Program-made: the position numbers and the translations under genes
Notes under the pieces: generated by a model
Databases searched by the model: none
What the model was told of the DNA's origin: nothing
The model's input: the letters and a program-made list of their open reading frames with translations, nothing else
Source of the DNA: Algoriphagus iocasae
Lineage (GTDB): Bacteria; Bacteroidota; Bacteroidia; Cytophagales; Cyclobacteriaceae
Reading direction: 5' to 3'
Length of the DNA stretch: 64,000 bases
Assembly (NCBI RefSeq): GCF_014206875.1
Contig: NZ_JACIJO010000002.1
Span: 372,001-436,000 of the forward strand
Shown here: positions 26,219 through 36,610 of the stretch, piece after piece
Numbering within the stretch: position 1 is the stretch's first letter
Layout of the letters: each line of letters opens with the position of its first letter

Positions 26219-28261
26219 TCAATTTCCTGGACCTCTAGATAATTCTTCCAGACGTTTTTTCTGAGATTGCCATTCATCTCTTAATCTAGCAGCTTCCATA
26301 AAGTTTAATTCTTTGGCAGCTTTCTCCATTTGTTTTTGAGTTTGCAAAATCAGCTTTTCCAACTTCTCCTTACTTAGGTATTGAACCACCGGATCAGCGG
26401 CCATTACTGCTTCGCCTGGCATAGGTTCGGCATAGATTTTTGCATTTCTCTTCGAATCAGCAACTTTCGTCTGACCCATGATTTTGTCTCTGGACTTGAT
26501 AACGGTTGTTGGAGTGATTCCGTTTTCTTTATTGTATTCAATCTGAATTGCTCTCCTCCTTTTGGTCTCATCAATCGCCATTTTCATAGAAGGAGTAATC
26601 TTATCAGCATACATAATTACCCGGCCTTCTTGATTTCTCGCTGCCCTACCGATGGTCTGCACCAAGCTTCTTTCATTTCGAAGAAAACCCTCTTTGTCTG
26701 CATCCAAAATTGCTACCAAAGAAACTTCAGGTAAATCCAGCCCTTCTCTCAATAAATTTACTCCAACCAACACATCAAAAATCCCCAAACGAAGTTCTCT
26801 AAGAATTTCTACCCGATCTAGCGTTTTCACTTCTGAGTGAATATACCTGGATTTCACCCCTGCACGTTCCAGATATTTTTGGAGTTCTTCGGCCATCCTC
26901 TTTGTCAACGTCGTCACTAAAACACGCGCATCGGTTTTGATGGTTTGATCAATTTCTTCCAGCAAATCGTCAATCTGATTTTGGCTAGGTCGTACATCAA
27001 TCGTAGGATCTAGCAGACCGGTAGGTCGGATAATTTGCTCCACAATCTCTCCTTCTGTCTGAGAAAGCTCATAATCAGCAGGCGTTGCAGAAACATAAAC
27101 CACTTGATTGGTCAGGTCCTCGAATTCTTCAAATTTCAATGGTCGGTTATCCAAAGCTGAAGGCAATCGGAAGCCAAAATCAACCAAATTGACCTTTCTG
27201 GATCTATCTCCGCCCCACATGGCTCTTACTTGCGGGATCGTAACATGACTTTCATCAATCACTAATAAGTAATCATCCGGGAAATAATCCAGCAAACAGA
27301 ATGGTCTTGTACCCGGAAGTCTTCTGTCAAAATATCTGGAATAATTCTCTACACCGGAACAATAACCCAATTCACGGATCATCTCAAGATCGAATTCAGT
27401 CCGCTCTTGAAGTCTCTTTGCTTCTAGAAATTTGCCTTCTTTTTCAAAGAAATTCACTTGGGCCACCATATCATCCTGAATCTCATGGATTGCAGTATTG
27501 ATGGTATCTTTTCCTGTTACAAACAGGTTTGCAGGAAAAATAGAAATGATCTTCTCGTCATTCAATTTCTTCCCTGTGGCAGGATCAATCCGTTGAATCG
27601 CTTCAATTTCATCGCCCCAAAAGAAAATCCTATAACCCCAATCCGCGTAAGCAACAAAAATATCAACGGTATCGCCTTTCACCCGGAAAGTACCATGAGT
27701 CAAATCCTGCTGGGTTCGGCTATAGAGAATATCCACCAATTTGAAAAGCAATTGATTTCTTGGAATCCTATCTCCTTCCTGAAGTCGAATGACGCTTTTA
27801 CCAAATTCCTCAGGGTTTCCGATACCATAAATACAAGAAACAGACGCAACTACTATCACATCTCTTCTTCCGGTCAATAAGCTCGAACTGGCACTTAATC
27901 GAAGTTTTTCGATCTCTTCATTGATCGAGAGATCTTTTTCTATGTAAGTTCCTGAACTGGGAATAAAGGCCTCCGGCTGATAGTAATCGTAGTAGGAAAT
28001 AAAATACTCTACCGCATTTTCAGGAAAAAACTGCTTAAACTCTCCGTATAACTGAGCCGCCAAAGTCTTGTTATGGCTCAAAATCAACGTGGGTTTCTGA
28101 GTCTGTTGAATCAGATTGGCAATGGTAAAAGTCTTACCCGAGCCCGTAACACCAAGCAGCACTTGAGCTTTTTCTCCGGAATTGATTCCTTCGGTTAGCT
28201 TCTCAATTGCTTTTGGCTGATCACCGGTAGGTTGATAATCTGACGTTAATTTAAAATCCAT
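26219..28261 (-). CDS. uvrB: Excinuclease ABC subunit B
   Basis: UvrB is the damage-verification helicase of nucleotide excision repair, loaded by UvrA and recruiting UvrC. The 680-residue protein has the Walker A motif GVTGSGKT near 38-45. The beta-hairpin region [22 protein letters not shown] near 90-111 inserts between DNA strands. The DESH helicase box lies near 338, helicase motifs QTIGRAARN near 535, and a C-terminal UVR motif ([17 protein letters not shown]) contacts UvrC. All expected parts are present at normal length. The AlbA_2 gene follows immediately. Confidence 0.97.
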   Translation of the reverse strand: MDFKLTSDYQPTGDQPKAIEKLTEGINSGEKAQVLLGVTGSGKTFTIANLIQQTQKPTLILSHNKTLAAQLYGEFKQFFPENAVEYFISYYDYYQPEAFIPSSGTYIEKDLSINEEIEKLRLSASSSLLTGRRDVIVVASVSCIYGIGNPEEFGKSVIRLQEGDRIPRNQLLFKLVDILYSRTQQDLTHGTFRVKGDTVDIFVAYADWGYRIFFWGDEIEAIQRIDPATGKKLNDEKIISIFPANLFVTGKDTINTAIHEIQDDMVAQVNFFEKEGKFLEAKRLQERTEFDLEMIRELGYCSGVENYSRYFDRRLPGTRPFCLLDYFPDDYLLVIDESHVTIPQVRAMWGGDRSRKVNLVDFGFRLPSALDNRPLKFEEFEDLTNQVVYVSATPADYELSQTEGEIVEQIIRPTGLLDPTIDVRPSQNQIDDLLEEIDQTIKTDARVLVTTLTKRMAEELQKYLERAGVKSRYIHSEVKTLDRVEILRELRLGIFDVLVGVNLLREGLDLPEVSLVAILDADKEGFLRNERSLVQTIGRAARNQEGRVIMYADKITPSMKMAIDETKRRRAIQIEYNKENGITPTTVIKSRDKIMGQTKVADSKRNAKIYAEPMPGEAVMAADPVVQYLSKEKLEKLILQTQKQMEKAAKELNFMEAARLRDEWQSQKKRLEELSRGPGN

Positions 28262-28323
28262 AGCTCAATCTATCTTCTCCTAACACTTCTAAGTGCCCAA
28301 ATAGTTTATCTAAAAAAAGATTT

Positions 28324-29517
28324 TCAGGCAGCGCCTAATTTATAACGGGCGACATTATAATAAAGGTAATTTGTCCTTAAAATAATGACCAACAAAAGCG
28401 GAATCAAACTTGGATGAAAGGACTGCCAACCTAAAATCCAAAACACCACTGCGGCATCTGCTAGTATCAATGCGAATAGCAAATACGGTCTTAGCCAAGG
28501 TTTCAAGGTTTTGGACAGCAATCCTGGAATCAAAATTAAATGGCCTGGAAATGCCCATAAAATATTCCAGTTCCATTTTGTGGAAGGGATATCTGACCCT
28601 AGCCAAAGTGCGGTCATCACGAGTCCGATGATTCCCAAAATCCCAAAAAACACCAGATCAAATCCGATATAAAGCTTCTTCTTTCGGAAGCCTATAAAGG
28701 TAATCGCTGTAAATACAATGGCAAGGATCCAGAAAAGCAAATAAGGATTTATGACACCCAATGACTCATTTGCTGGCTGAAAATCCAAAATCACCCGTTC
28801 ATTCTTTACTAAAGGGCGGGTAGGTCCATCCCCTTCTATCATTGCTCTTGCAAAAGCTTCTTCCATATATTCTGGAAGAAATTGCTCTTCTCTAGGAGTG
28901 GCATCCCGATCCAACCGTGAACCCAAAGCCAAATCTATCCCCAAGTCTGACCAAGGCATGTAAAATACTTTTTCATCAATCAGCTGGCGAAAGGATTTAT
29001 CCACTGCCTCCTGCTCCTCGTCATGCCATACCAATTGATTGCCTAAAATCTCCTCCATGACATCTCTGATTCTAGTCGCACAGTTGTCAAAGAAAAAATC
29101 GTAGCGATAATTTCTGTTTTCGGGAAGGTAATTGGTTTCCAGAAAGGCAATCAAAGCCAACTTCTGTTCCTGGTTTAAATCCAGTTCCTGCTCTCGCACG
29201 GAGCGATGGAAGTAATTGTATTCTGCAATAAACCGGTCAAAAGTAGACACCGAAAGAAAATAATCCAGTCGGCCTCCGGCAAAGTTCAGGACAAAATTAG
29301 GCGCCCCAAAGTCAAAAGTACCATAGTTATACACCCGATCCCTTCCGGTCTCCTGATCCAATACCCGAATGGCACTATGCCCAAAGGAACTATAGATCTC
29401 CTCACCTGGATCACAGGTCAGTAAGCTGACGCGGTATTGCTGGGCGAAAGAGTCAGTTAACCCAATGACCATCAATACAAAACCAAAAAATAAATGAATG
29501 AAAGTCTTCTTATTCAA
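28324..29517 (-). CDS. DUF4105 (Lnb-type N-terminal domain) membrane protein
   Basis: A 397-residue protein with a signal peptide (about 1-25, ending DSFAQQ). The N-terminal DUF4105/Lnb-type periplasmic domain at about 27-180 shows SSFGHSAIRV near 44-53, YNYGTFDF, and FFDNCATRIRD near 143-153. The conserved His and Cys in GHSA and NCAT resemble a papain-like or NlpC-like catalytic pair. The C-terminal third has about five hydrophobic segments (from about 260), so the domain is tethered in the inner membrane facing the periplasm. The family is common in Bacteroidota; its substrate is unknown. It is divergent from the T9SS gene at 29562, 44 bases apart. Confidence 0.85.
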   Translation of the reverse strand: MNKKTFIHLFFGFVLMVIGLTDSFAQQYRVSLLTCDPGEEIYSSFGHSAIRVLDQETGRDRVYNYGTFDFGAPNFVLNFAGGRLDYFLSVSTFDRFIAEYNYFHRSVREQELDLNQEQKLALIAFLETNYLPENRNYRYDFFFDNCATRIRDVMEEILGNQLVWHDEEQEAVDKSFRQLIDEKVFYMPWSDLGIDLALGSRLDRDATPREEQFLPEYMEEAFARAMIEGDGPTRPLVKNERVILDFQPANESLGVINPYLLFWILAIVFTAITFIGFRKKKLYIGFDLVFFGILGIIGLVMTALWLGSDIPSTKWNWNILWAFPGHLILIPGLLSKTLKPWLRPYLLFALILADAAVVFWILGWQSFHPSLIPLLLVIILRTNYLYYNVARYKLGAA

Positions 29518-29561
29518 AATTGATTTTATTATATTAGTTACACTTTTTCAATAGTTTTATT

Positions 29562-31847
29562 ATGCTAGCAAAGGCTACATACCATCCTTTTAGGAGTTTT
29601 TTAATCTGCCGAATATACAAGTTTCTTTTGGCAGTTATAATCGTTATTGCCCATTGGCAAGATCTCCTTTCTCAAGAAGTAGGCGCTTATAAAACAGTTC
29701 AGAATGGAATTTTTTCGAATCCATTAACCTGGAATGTTTTTGATGGCAGCATTTGGATTCCTGCTTCAGTAAAACCTAATCTTCTAAACGATATTTATAT
29801 TGATCAAACGCACACTTTGATTTTAACATCTAATGAATCGGCAAAAAATATATTCATTAATTCTGAAACTGGAGCTGGACAAAAATTAAATCTGAACGGA
29901 TTTTCTTTGGAAGTATATGGTAGTTTAAATGCATTTTCCGGGCCAGCTCCTGGAACACCAACCGGCACTTGGAACAGTCAAAATTGGATTGGAAACTCGA
30001 TCTCCAGTAAACTCATTTTTAGGGGGAATTCCCGGGTCATTATTCCTGCAAATGCCTGGAGCGGTTTTACCACAAACAGTAGATATTCCGTAGAATTTGA
30101 CCCAGGACCTGGTATCATTTTACAGGTCAACGAAACATTCAAAGCCTTAAAATTCACTATTAAGTCGGGAACCGTTTTACAGACAATTGATACGAGTGTA
30201 ATTCCAAATACATGCGCTTCTTTTTCATTTAATAATGAAGCAATGTTTGGTTCTAGCTCTTTTGGAGATTTTATTATCGAAAATGGAGGTACCTTAATTT
30301 CTCAATGTAATTCTGGGATTTTGTTCCGGTCAGGAACTTCTGGAACCCCAAATAGTGCATCTACTTTTATTATTGAAGATGGAGGAGAATTAATATTAGA
30401 AGGCGATAGCCCAAAAATCGAAGCCGCGACTTTCCAATTGGACGGAAAAGTGATTTTTAGAAATTATACTAATCCACAATCCTTCTTAGGAAGCACCTAT
30501 GCGGGTTCAGTTACTCCAGACACTTTTCATGATTTGGAGCTCCAAGGATCCCAAAACTTGTCATTTCCATCTTATCTGAATATTTCAGGAGACATTGCTC
30601 AGACCGGAACTGGAACTTTTCTTGCCAATTCCACAGAAATTGAATTTTCTGGAGCTGAAGATCAAAGTGTTGAAGGCTTCCCAATGATTGTTGGCAACCT
30701 TACTCTTAATAAAGTATCCTCCAGCGTTTCCTTCGAACAAGACCTGATAGTCCTGAATGATTTGGAAATGATTTCAGGACAAATTGATTTACAGAATAAT
30801 GACCTTTCAATTAACACATCTTTGACAGGAGAGCTAAAGTACACAAGTGGTTCTTGGAGCAATGTTAACAACTTCACCTATTTCGGTGTACCTACGACTT
30901 TAGATGCCACAAATGGTACCTTTCCATTTGCTGATCGGTACCATGGCGGGATCAGAAAAATTCAAATGCTGGGAACCTCCGCTGGAGGAAACTTACAAAT
31001 CAACTTTACGGAATACCAAGGAGCAGAATACAACTCCTCCTTTTCTGATAACGATGCAACTCAAATACTTTATAGACTTTTCAGCTACTTCCAATTTTCT
31101 GGCTTGAATCCTAGTTCAAACCCTTTGGAATTAAGGATTTCAGCAGACAAATTGATTGTAGACCAAGTGGATGATTTAAGAATTGTAGGAACAGGGTATG
31201 CCGCCCCAGGAACTCATTTACCAGGCTTGGATCCGGGCCTTTGGGCAAGAAGGACATTGACTTTTGATGATTTAGCAGGAGTGAATTTTACCGTTGGTAG
31301 TTATAGAACTCTAAGTATACTTCCCATCAGATGGAGAAATGTAACTGTAAATTGGAAAAATGGTCTACCAAATATCAAGTGGGAAATGGAGGGATTAAAT
31401 GAATGGTCGGTCCTAGATATTTTGAGAATTCATGGGACTGACACGACAAAAATCCTTTTAAAGTCTATGCCTTATCCTTTTCCAAATCCTGGTGAATATG
31501 TAGATTCTTTACCCTTACCACATGGAGAGACTTATTATCAACTAAGATTGACTGATTCACATGGAGTGACCTACAGTTCTGCCGTGCGACTTCCGAAATC
31601 GAAAGAATTCCAGGAAATGCTTTTTCCAAACCCAAGTCAGACCCATGAAAAACTATACTTAAAACTCCCAGCCGAAGCATTGAATTCCCCTATCCAAATA
31701 TTCGGAATGGATGGAAAATTGATCTTGGAGAGCAAGTATGAAAATATTGAAATCACCTCTCTGACTGAAGGGCTAGGAACCGGATATTACATTTTAAGAG
31801 TCATCGGTAAGGATCAAGTTTTTGTTTTCAAACTAATTAGAAATTAA
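29562..31847 (+). CDS. Secreted protein with T9SS type A sorting domain
   Basis: A 761-residue exported protein. The N-terminus has a long basic region followed by a hydrophobic stretch (FLLAVIIVIAHWQ), and cleavage is likely near LLSQE at about residue 38. The first ~110 residues (NGIFSNPLTWNVFDGSIWIP) resemble the start of beta-helix surface proteins in this phylum, with NIFINSETG-type strands after it. Residues about 130-590 are beta-rich without a catalytic motif. The last ~75 residues, starting FPNPSQTHEKLYLKLP, form a T9SS sorting domain ending GYYILRVIGKDQVFVFKLIRN. Surface or secreted location is well supported; the role is unknown. Confidence 0.83.
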   Translation: MLAKATYHPFRSFLICRIYKFLLAVIIVIAHWQDLLSQEVGAYKTVQNGIFSNPLTWNVFDGSIWIPASVKPNLLNDIYIDQTHTLILTSNESAKNIFINSETGAGQKLNLNGFSLEVYGSLNAFSGPAPGTPTGTWNSQNWIGNSISSKLIFRGNSRVIIPANAWSGFTTNSRYSVEFDPGPGIILQVNETFKALKFTIKSGTVLQTIDTSVIPNTCASFSFNNEAMFGSSSFGDFIIENGGTLISQCNSGILFRSGTSGTPNSASTFIIEDGGELILEGDSPKIEAATFQLDGKVIFRNYTNPQSFLGSTYAGSVTPDTFHDLELQGSQNLSFPSYLNISGDIAQTGTGTFLANSTEIEFSGAEDQSVEGFPMIVGNLTLNKVSSSVSFEQDLIVLNDLEMISGQIDLQNNDLSINTSLTGELKYTSGSWSNVNNFTYFGVPTTLDATNGTFPFADRYHGGIRKIQMLGTSAGGNLQINFTEYQGAEYNSSFSDNDATQILYRLFSYFQFSGLNPSSNPLELRISADKLIVDQVDDLRIVGTGYAAPGTHLPGLDPGLWARRTLTFDDLAGVNFTVGSYRTLSILPIRWRNVTVNWKNGLPNIKWEMEGLNEWSVLDILRIHGTDTTKILLKSMPYPFPNPGEYVDSLPLPHGETYYQLRLTDSHGVTYSSAVRLPKSKEFQEMLFPNPSQTHEKLYLKLPAEALNSPIQIFGMDGKLILESKYENIEITSLTEGLGTGYYILRVIGKDQVFVFKLIRN

Positions 31848-31924
31848 ATCAGGCATATTTCCATTCTCAAAAACGGTCTTTCCCTCATTTTTTTTATCTT
31901 GGTCGTTAAACCCAACCTCAACCT

Positions 31925-33238
31925 ATGACCATTTTACTTGTTCTGCTCAGTATTGCGATTTTGGTAATATTGATAGTCTGGGCGAAACTCAACCCCTTTT
32001 TAGCATTTATTATTTCGGCCATTTCTGCTGGATTCCTTTTGGGATTACCAGCTGATCAGATTGCCGGATCCATTCAAACGGGAATGGGCAATCTTCTCGG
32101 AGACCTTGTCATTGTCATCGTCATGGGCGCAATGCTCGGCAAATTGGTGGCAGAAAGCGGTGCCGCCCAACGAATCGCAGGGTTTCTGATGGGAATCTTC
32201 GGAGAGAAAAATATCACCTGGGCCATGTCCATTACGGGATTGGTTGTAGGGATTCCTCTTTTCTATAATGTAGGATTCGTATTGCTGGTACCTCTGGCTT
32301 TCACTGTCGCTTATCAATATAAAATCTCGGCAGTTTATGTGGGGATCCCTTTATTGGCAGCCTTATCTGTGACGCACGGGTTCTTACCTCCGCATCCTTC
32401 CCCTGCAGCTTTGGTAGCTCAGTTTGATGCCAACATGGGTCTGACCTTATTTTATGGTTTTCTTATTGCCATCCCCACGATAATTATTGCAGGACCGCTT
32501 TTTGCCAAAACTCTTAAAAACGTCCACGCAAATCCGCTCAAGACTTTCCAAGCTGAAACAAGACCTGAATCCGAATTGCCTGGTTCTTTCAATAGCTTTT
32601 TCACAGCACTTTTGCCGGTATTTCTTTTAGTCAGTACCACTGCGCTGAACTTAAATATTGCACCGGAAAGTGCAATGGCACCTTTGATCAAGTTTGTAGC
32701 CAACCCAGGCATAGTCATGCTGATTTCTGTACTTGTCGCTACGTATAGTTTGGGCTTGAGAAGAAAATATTCCATGACTCAGCTGATGGATATCTATACC
32801 GTAGCTACGAAAGACATTGCAATGATTCTTCTCATTGTTGCCGGTGCAGGCGCATTAAAACAGATTTTCACAGATACAGGTGTTAGTCAGGTTATCGCAG
32901 ATGGACTGAGTACTTGGGATATTCCACCATTGATTCTAGCTTGGATCATCACTGCAATCATACGCGTCTGCGTAGGTTCGGCAACAGTAGCTGGTTTGAC
33001 TACTGCAGGCATTATTGCTCCTTTGGTCACGACCATGAATGTGGATCCAAACCTTTTGGTATTATCCATCGGCGCAGGAAGCTTGATGTTTTCTCACTTC
33101 AATGACGGTGGATTCTGGATGTACAAAGAATTCTTCAATGTCAGTATCAAGGACACGATTAAAACCTGGTCACTTATGGAAACTTTGGTGGCAGTAATCG
33201 GATTGATTGGAGTCCTTATTTTAGATCTTTTTGTCTAA
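31925..33238 (+). CDS. GntP-family gluconate/organic acid:proton symporter
   Basis: A 437-residue, very hydrophobic permease with about 12 membrane segments. The family segment VTHGFLPPHPSP near 140-151 is highly characteristic of GntP/GntT transporters, and GVGSATVAGLTTAGIIAP-like residues near 352-370 follow. Family members import gluconate, related sugar acids, D-serine or other hydroxy acids with protons in the inner membrane. It is followed after 24 bases by a RidA-type protein, which suggests the substrate feeds an imine- or enamine-forming pathway, such as a D-amino acid, rather than gluconate. No gluconate kinase is near. Confidence 0.9.
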   Translation: MTILLVLLSIAILVILIVWAKLNPFLAFIISAISAGFLLGLPADQIAGSIQTGMGNLLGDLVIVIVMGAMLGKLVAESGAAQRIAGFLMGIFGEKNITWAMSITGLVVGIPLFYNVGFVLLVPLAFTVAYQYKISAVYVGIPLLAALSVTHGFLPPHPSPAALVAQFDANMGLTLFYGFLIAIPTIIIAGPLFAKTLKNVHANPLKTFQAETRPESELPGSFNSFFTALLPVFLLVSTTALNLNIAPESAMAPLIKFVANPGIVMLISVLVATYSLGLRRKYSMTQLMDIYTVATKDIAMILLIVAGAGALKQIFTDTGVSQVIADGLSTWDIPPLILAWIITAIIRVCVGSATVAGLTTAGIIAPLVTTMNVDPNLLVLSIGAGSLMFSHFNDGGFWMYKEFFNVSIKDTIKTWSLMETLVAVIGLIGVLILDLFV

Positions 33239-33262
33239 TTTCACCTTTTTAAAAATCTCACT

Positions 33263-33736
33263 ATGGATACTCCAGAAAGTAGCTTTGCAAAGCTAGGACT
33301 AACTTTGCCTCCCGCCCCTAAGCCATTGGGCGTTTACAAACCTTGTCTTATCGACGGCAAATATCTTTACCTCTCAGGACATGGAACGGTTCAGGAAGAT
33401 GGCTCTTTGATCATTGGAAGAATAGGCGTGGATATGGATATGGAAGCTGGTAAACTTGCTGCAAGACAAGTTGGTCTGGCGATGCTTGCCACCATCAAAG
33501 CTAATCTTGGATCTCTAAATCGCGTAAAGCGGGTAATCAAAGTATTGGGAATGGTCAATTGTAAGGAGGATTTCTTGAAACATCCTTACATCATTAATGG
33601 CTGTAGCGAGTTATTTGCAGCGGTTTGGGGAGAAGAGCATGGCATCGGCGTGCGTTCTGCCGTAGGAATGGGTTCTTTACCAGACAATATCCCTGTTGAA
33701 GTTGAGGCGATGTTTGAATTGCACGAAGGAGCTTAA
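33263..33736 (+). CDS. RidA/YjgF-family protein
   Basis: A 157-residue protein of the Rid family. Members hydrolyse reactive imine/enamine intermediates made by PLP enzymes to keto acid and ammonia. Signatures are YLSGHGTVQEDGSLIIGRIG near 34-53 and the C-terminal GIGVRSAVGMGSLPDNIPVEVEAMFEL. The Arg that contacts substrate in true RidA corresponds to R129 or its neighbour in the GVRSAVG strand. It is longer than the usual ~130 residues, so it may belong to a divergent Rid subgroup. It probably forms an operon with the GntP permease just upstream. Its stop overlaps the convergent MltF gene by four bases. Confidence 0.85.
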   Translation: MDTPESSFAKLGLTLPPAPKPLGVYKPCLIDGKYLYLSGHGTVQEDGSLIIGRIGVDMDMEAGKLAARQVGLAMLATIKANLGSLNRVKRVIKVLGMVNCKEDFLKHPYIINGCSELFAAVWGEEHGIGVRSAVGMGSLPDNIPVEVEAMFELHEGA

Positions 33737-35127
33737 GGCTCCACCAAAGCTTTGTAGGAATCAAAAATACTCAAAACATCTTTGACATAATTGACTGCTA
33801 AATGGCCTTTGGCAAAGCCACTTTTCACAACAGGATCTTTGTAATATTTAGGATCTGATTTCAGTTCTAGGAATTCGGAAACAGCTTCCCAACTTTGGGT
33901 ATTTCTGCCAAATTTCATTGCCAATCTCCAGGCATCCTCTACGTGACCATGGCCTATGTTATAGGATGCCAGGACAAATTTGATCCGTTCATTCGTCTCT
34001 GGAACTCTTTCCATCCAAAACTTATCGAGGTAGCGAAGATACCTGACTCCTCCAGTCAATGACTCGATTGGGTCATGAGGGTCTTCCACTCCAAATCGCT
34101 CTAAAGTAACAGGCATTAATTGTAACAAGCCAGTAGCGCCAGCATAGGAAGTAGCTGTCGTATCAAATCTGGACTCCTTATAAACCAAAGAAGCCAGAAG
34201 TCTCCAGTCCCAACCCAATTGTTCCGCACCATTTTTGATGATCTCATCAAACTGGGAAATACGGTTTCCGGCCAAGGATGAAAATGGGCTATTTGATCTG
34301 AAATAGCTGTTTTTTGAATTCAAAAAGTATTTGGCATATAAGTCTGGAATAAACCTTTTTTGTTTGTCTTCCAGCCAGTCATTTAGGTTGGACAACAATT
34401 TCGGAGAGTTATTTCTAACCACCCATGAAACTTCCCCTTCCTTTTCGACTTTCCAAGAAATATCCAGACCATCGTAATAGGTGGCATTTGCCTGCGCAAT
34501 ATTCTGATCTGCTACAGTCCATTTAATTTCATTTTTGACGACCTGATCTATTAAGCTTTCTTCATGCTCAGGTTTTTCAATGACAGTAAAAGAAACCTGC
34601 ATGGAATCTTTAATAGCGCAAAGCTGTGATTTGTAGATGGATCCTTGGCGCACGGTAATGGTATCACCTTCGATATCCTGCCACGAAGTCACTCTACCTG
34701 AGGACTTTCTACCCACGAGAACTGTACTCATTTTCCCCAAAGGAGTAGAAAAAGTAGCACGTTCACTTCTTGTCAAGCTCTCCTCCAGATTCATCGCGAT
34801 GATATCGACCTTCCCGTTTTCCAGATAGTCAAATGCTTTGTCGATGTCGGAAATCAGGACGAGATGTAGCTGAACATCGAGTCTTTTCGCCAAATCACGA
34901 AGCAACTCGTATTCATATCCCATTCTTCGGCCACGGTATATATAATAGCCAGTAGAGCTGTTATCAACTGCTGCACGGATAAATCCCCTGGCAGTAATTC
35001 CAGGCATATCCAAAATATATTCTTCCCTCTTATTCTTAATTCCGAACTGTTTTTCCAGAAAAGTACATTGTACTCCAAAGACCAAAACGGTTATAATCGA
35101 AAATAAAAGAATGACTGCTTTCTTCAT
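33733..35127 (-). CDS. mltF: MltF-like lytic transglycosylase with solute-binding domain
   Basis: A 464-residue protein. I chose the ATG at 35127 over an in-frame upstream start at 35178 because it gives a signal peptide directly (MKKAVILLFSIITVLVFGVQC). The cysteine could be a lipid site, though the -1 Gln is unusual. Residues about 50-275 match the bacterial extracellular solute-binding family 3 fold (DIEGDTITVRQGS). Residues about 300-430 are an SLT goose-lysozyme-type domain with LLASLVYKESRFD, which holds the catalytic Glu, and GATGLLQLMPVT. This domain order is that of MltF, which cleaves peptidoglycan glycan strands to 1,6-anhydro products. It overlaps the RidA gene end by four bases. 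Confidence 0.9.
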   Translation of the reverse strand: MKKAVILLFSIITVLVFGVQCTFLEKQFGIKNKREEYILDMPGITARGFIRAAVDNSSTGYYIYRGRRMGYEYELLRDLAKRLDVQLHLVLISDIDKAFDYLENGKVDIIAMNLEESLTRSERATFSTPLGKMSTVLVGRKSSGRVTSWQDIEGDTITVRQGSIYKSQLCAIKDSMQVSFTVIEKPEHEESLIDQVVKNEIKWTVADQNIAQANATYYDGLDISWKVEKEGEVSWVVRNNSPKLLSNLNDWLEDKQKRFIPDLYAKYFLNSKNSYFRSNSPFSSLAGNRISQFDEIIKNGAEQLGWDWRLLASLVYKESRFDTTATSYAGATGLLQLMPVTLERFGVEDPHDPIESLTGGVRYLRYLDKFWMERVPETNERIKFVLASYNIGHGHVEDAWRLAMKFGRNTQSWEAVSEFLELKSDPKYYKDPVVKSGFAKGHLAVNYVKDVLSIFDSYKALVEP

Positions 35128-35222
35128 GCAAATGGCCCTGTTTGGGGCCGGATGTTTCTCGATTGCAGGATTTGGCAAATGCTATGCCAAAAGAATAAAT
35201 AGGGATTTCTTAAAAAAAGCAA

Positions 35223-35257
35223 ATAAAAAAATGAGCCTGATCAAATCAGGCTCATTT
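35223..35257 (-). terminator. Terminator of the RND efflux operon
   Basis: A 13-bp inverted repeat (35229-35241 with 35245-35257), loop CAA, with a T-rich tail on the minus strand. It lies seven bases beyond the tolC-family stop. Confidence 0.88.
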
Positions 35258-35263
35258 CGTTTT

Positions 35264-36610
35264 TTAATCTTCTGTAGGCAGGTTTAAATCCTCAAAACTA
35301 TTCTGGAAAAATATCCTTCCGGAAAGCCGCATCAATTCTATCTCCATCTCCTTAATATTGAAGATTGAGGTAATCAAACGATTCTCCGCAGTCAATAAAT
35401 TGACCTGAGCATCACGGAATTCTAGGTATGAGGAAATACCCAACCTGAATCTTTCTAAAGCGATATCGGTGTTCTCTCTGGCTACTTCGTAGTTCTTTTT
35501 CTCAATCTCCAATAAGTCCCGATTTGTCTTATAAGTATTGAAAGCTCTGTGAATATCGGACTTCAACTGAATCTCATATTGATCCAAAGCATAACCTTGC
35601 AGCTTTTGCTGGACTCTCGCATTCTGAATTCTTCTGTTGAGTGTAAATCCACTAAAAAGATTCATTGTAATGTTCCCACCGAAATTAAAACCTTCTCTTT
35701 GGTTTTGAAGCAAGAAACCCGCATCTGAATTTGAAGTATTATTCACATAACTACCATTCAGATTGATTTGAGGCAAGCGTGAAGCTTGCAATTCTCTCAT
35801 CTCAAGAAAGGCAACGTTTTCCTGACGCTGGGTGATCAGCAACTGTTTGTTATCGATAAAGGCATTTTCTTCCAGATCCATCAACATCAATGGCTCTCCC
35901 ACTGTGATGGTATCATTGACTGCAAATTGGGTATCCGGACTCAATGCCATCAATTCATTCAAGTTAATTCTTGCTGCATTGATGATCTGTTCTTGATTAA
36001 CCAATAATGTCAAATCCGAATTGTAATCTACTTCGGCAGTTAGAAAATCTCTTTTGCCTGCTCCACCCAACTGGTATTGAGCCTCAGCAATATCCAATCT
36101 AGACTGGCTGAGCTCCAAGGTTCTTTTTAACACCTCATACCTCTGAAGTTCCAGAACCAAACGATAATAAGCAGATGAAATAGATGCTACGGTATTTTCT
36201 ACGGCAATCTTAGCATCTAATTCAGAGATCTCAGTCAACTGACCCAATCGCTTCATTGTCACGATGGATTCAGGTTGGAAGCCATAAATACCGACTACCG
36301 TAAAGTTCTCGTTTCTAGATTTTGCGTCATTGATAGTCCGAGGTTCTGGCTCATTTACAAAACGCTGCTCAACATCCTCCTTACTGAAATTCCTGGTATA
36401 AGTTGCATCCAATTGAGGAAGAAAAGATTCCCCAAATCCAATTTTTTCATTCCCTTCGGTGAAGCTGATATTCTCAACAGCAATTTTAATTTGAAGATTC
36501 TTCTCCAAACCGATCTGAATAGCTTTTTCCAGATCTAAAGCTTCTTCACCTTGGGCATAAACTACGGAACCTAGCATGCTCAAAAAGAGCACAGTAATCA
36601 ATTTCTTCAT
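35264..36610 (-). CDS. TolC-family outer membrane efflux protein
   Basis: A 448-residue outer membrane channel subunit of a tripartite efflux pump. The ATG at 36610 overlaps the stop of the RND gene by one base (TGATG); the in-frame TTG three bases upstream is unlikely to be used. Residues 1-20 are a signal peptide (MKKLITVLFLSMLGSVVYAQ). Two long alpha-helical halves, with heptad-like segments around AIQIGLEKNLQIKIAVENIS and EIQLKSDIHRAFNTYKTNRD, match the TolC repeat. No lipobox is present. It is the last gene of the operon hydrolase-adaptor-RND-TolC. Confidence 0.93.
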   Translation of the reverse strand: MKKLITVLFLSMLGSVVYAQGEEALDLEKAIQIGLEKNLQIKIAVENISFTEGNEKIGFGESFLPQLDATYTRNFSKEDVEQRFVNEPEPRTINDAKSRNENFTVVGIYGFQPESIVTMKRLGQLTEISELDAKIAVENTVASISSAYYRLVLELQRYEVLKRTLELSQSRLDIAEAQYQLGGAGKRDFLTAEVDYNSDLTLLVNQEQIINAARINLNELMALSPDTQFAVNDTITVGEPLMLMDLEENAFIDNKQLLITQRQENVAFLEMRELQASRLPQINLNGSYVNNTSNSDAGFLLQNQREGFNFGGNITMNLFSGFTLNRRIQNARVQQKLQGYALDQYEIQLKSDIHRAFNTYKTNRDLLEIEKKNYEVARENTDIALERFRLGISSYLEFRDAQVNLLTAENRLITSIFNIKEMEIELMRLSGRIFFQNSFEDLNLPTED

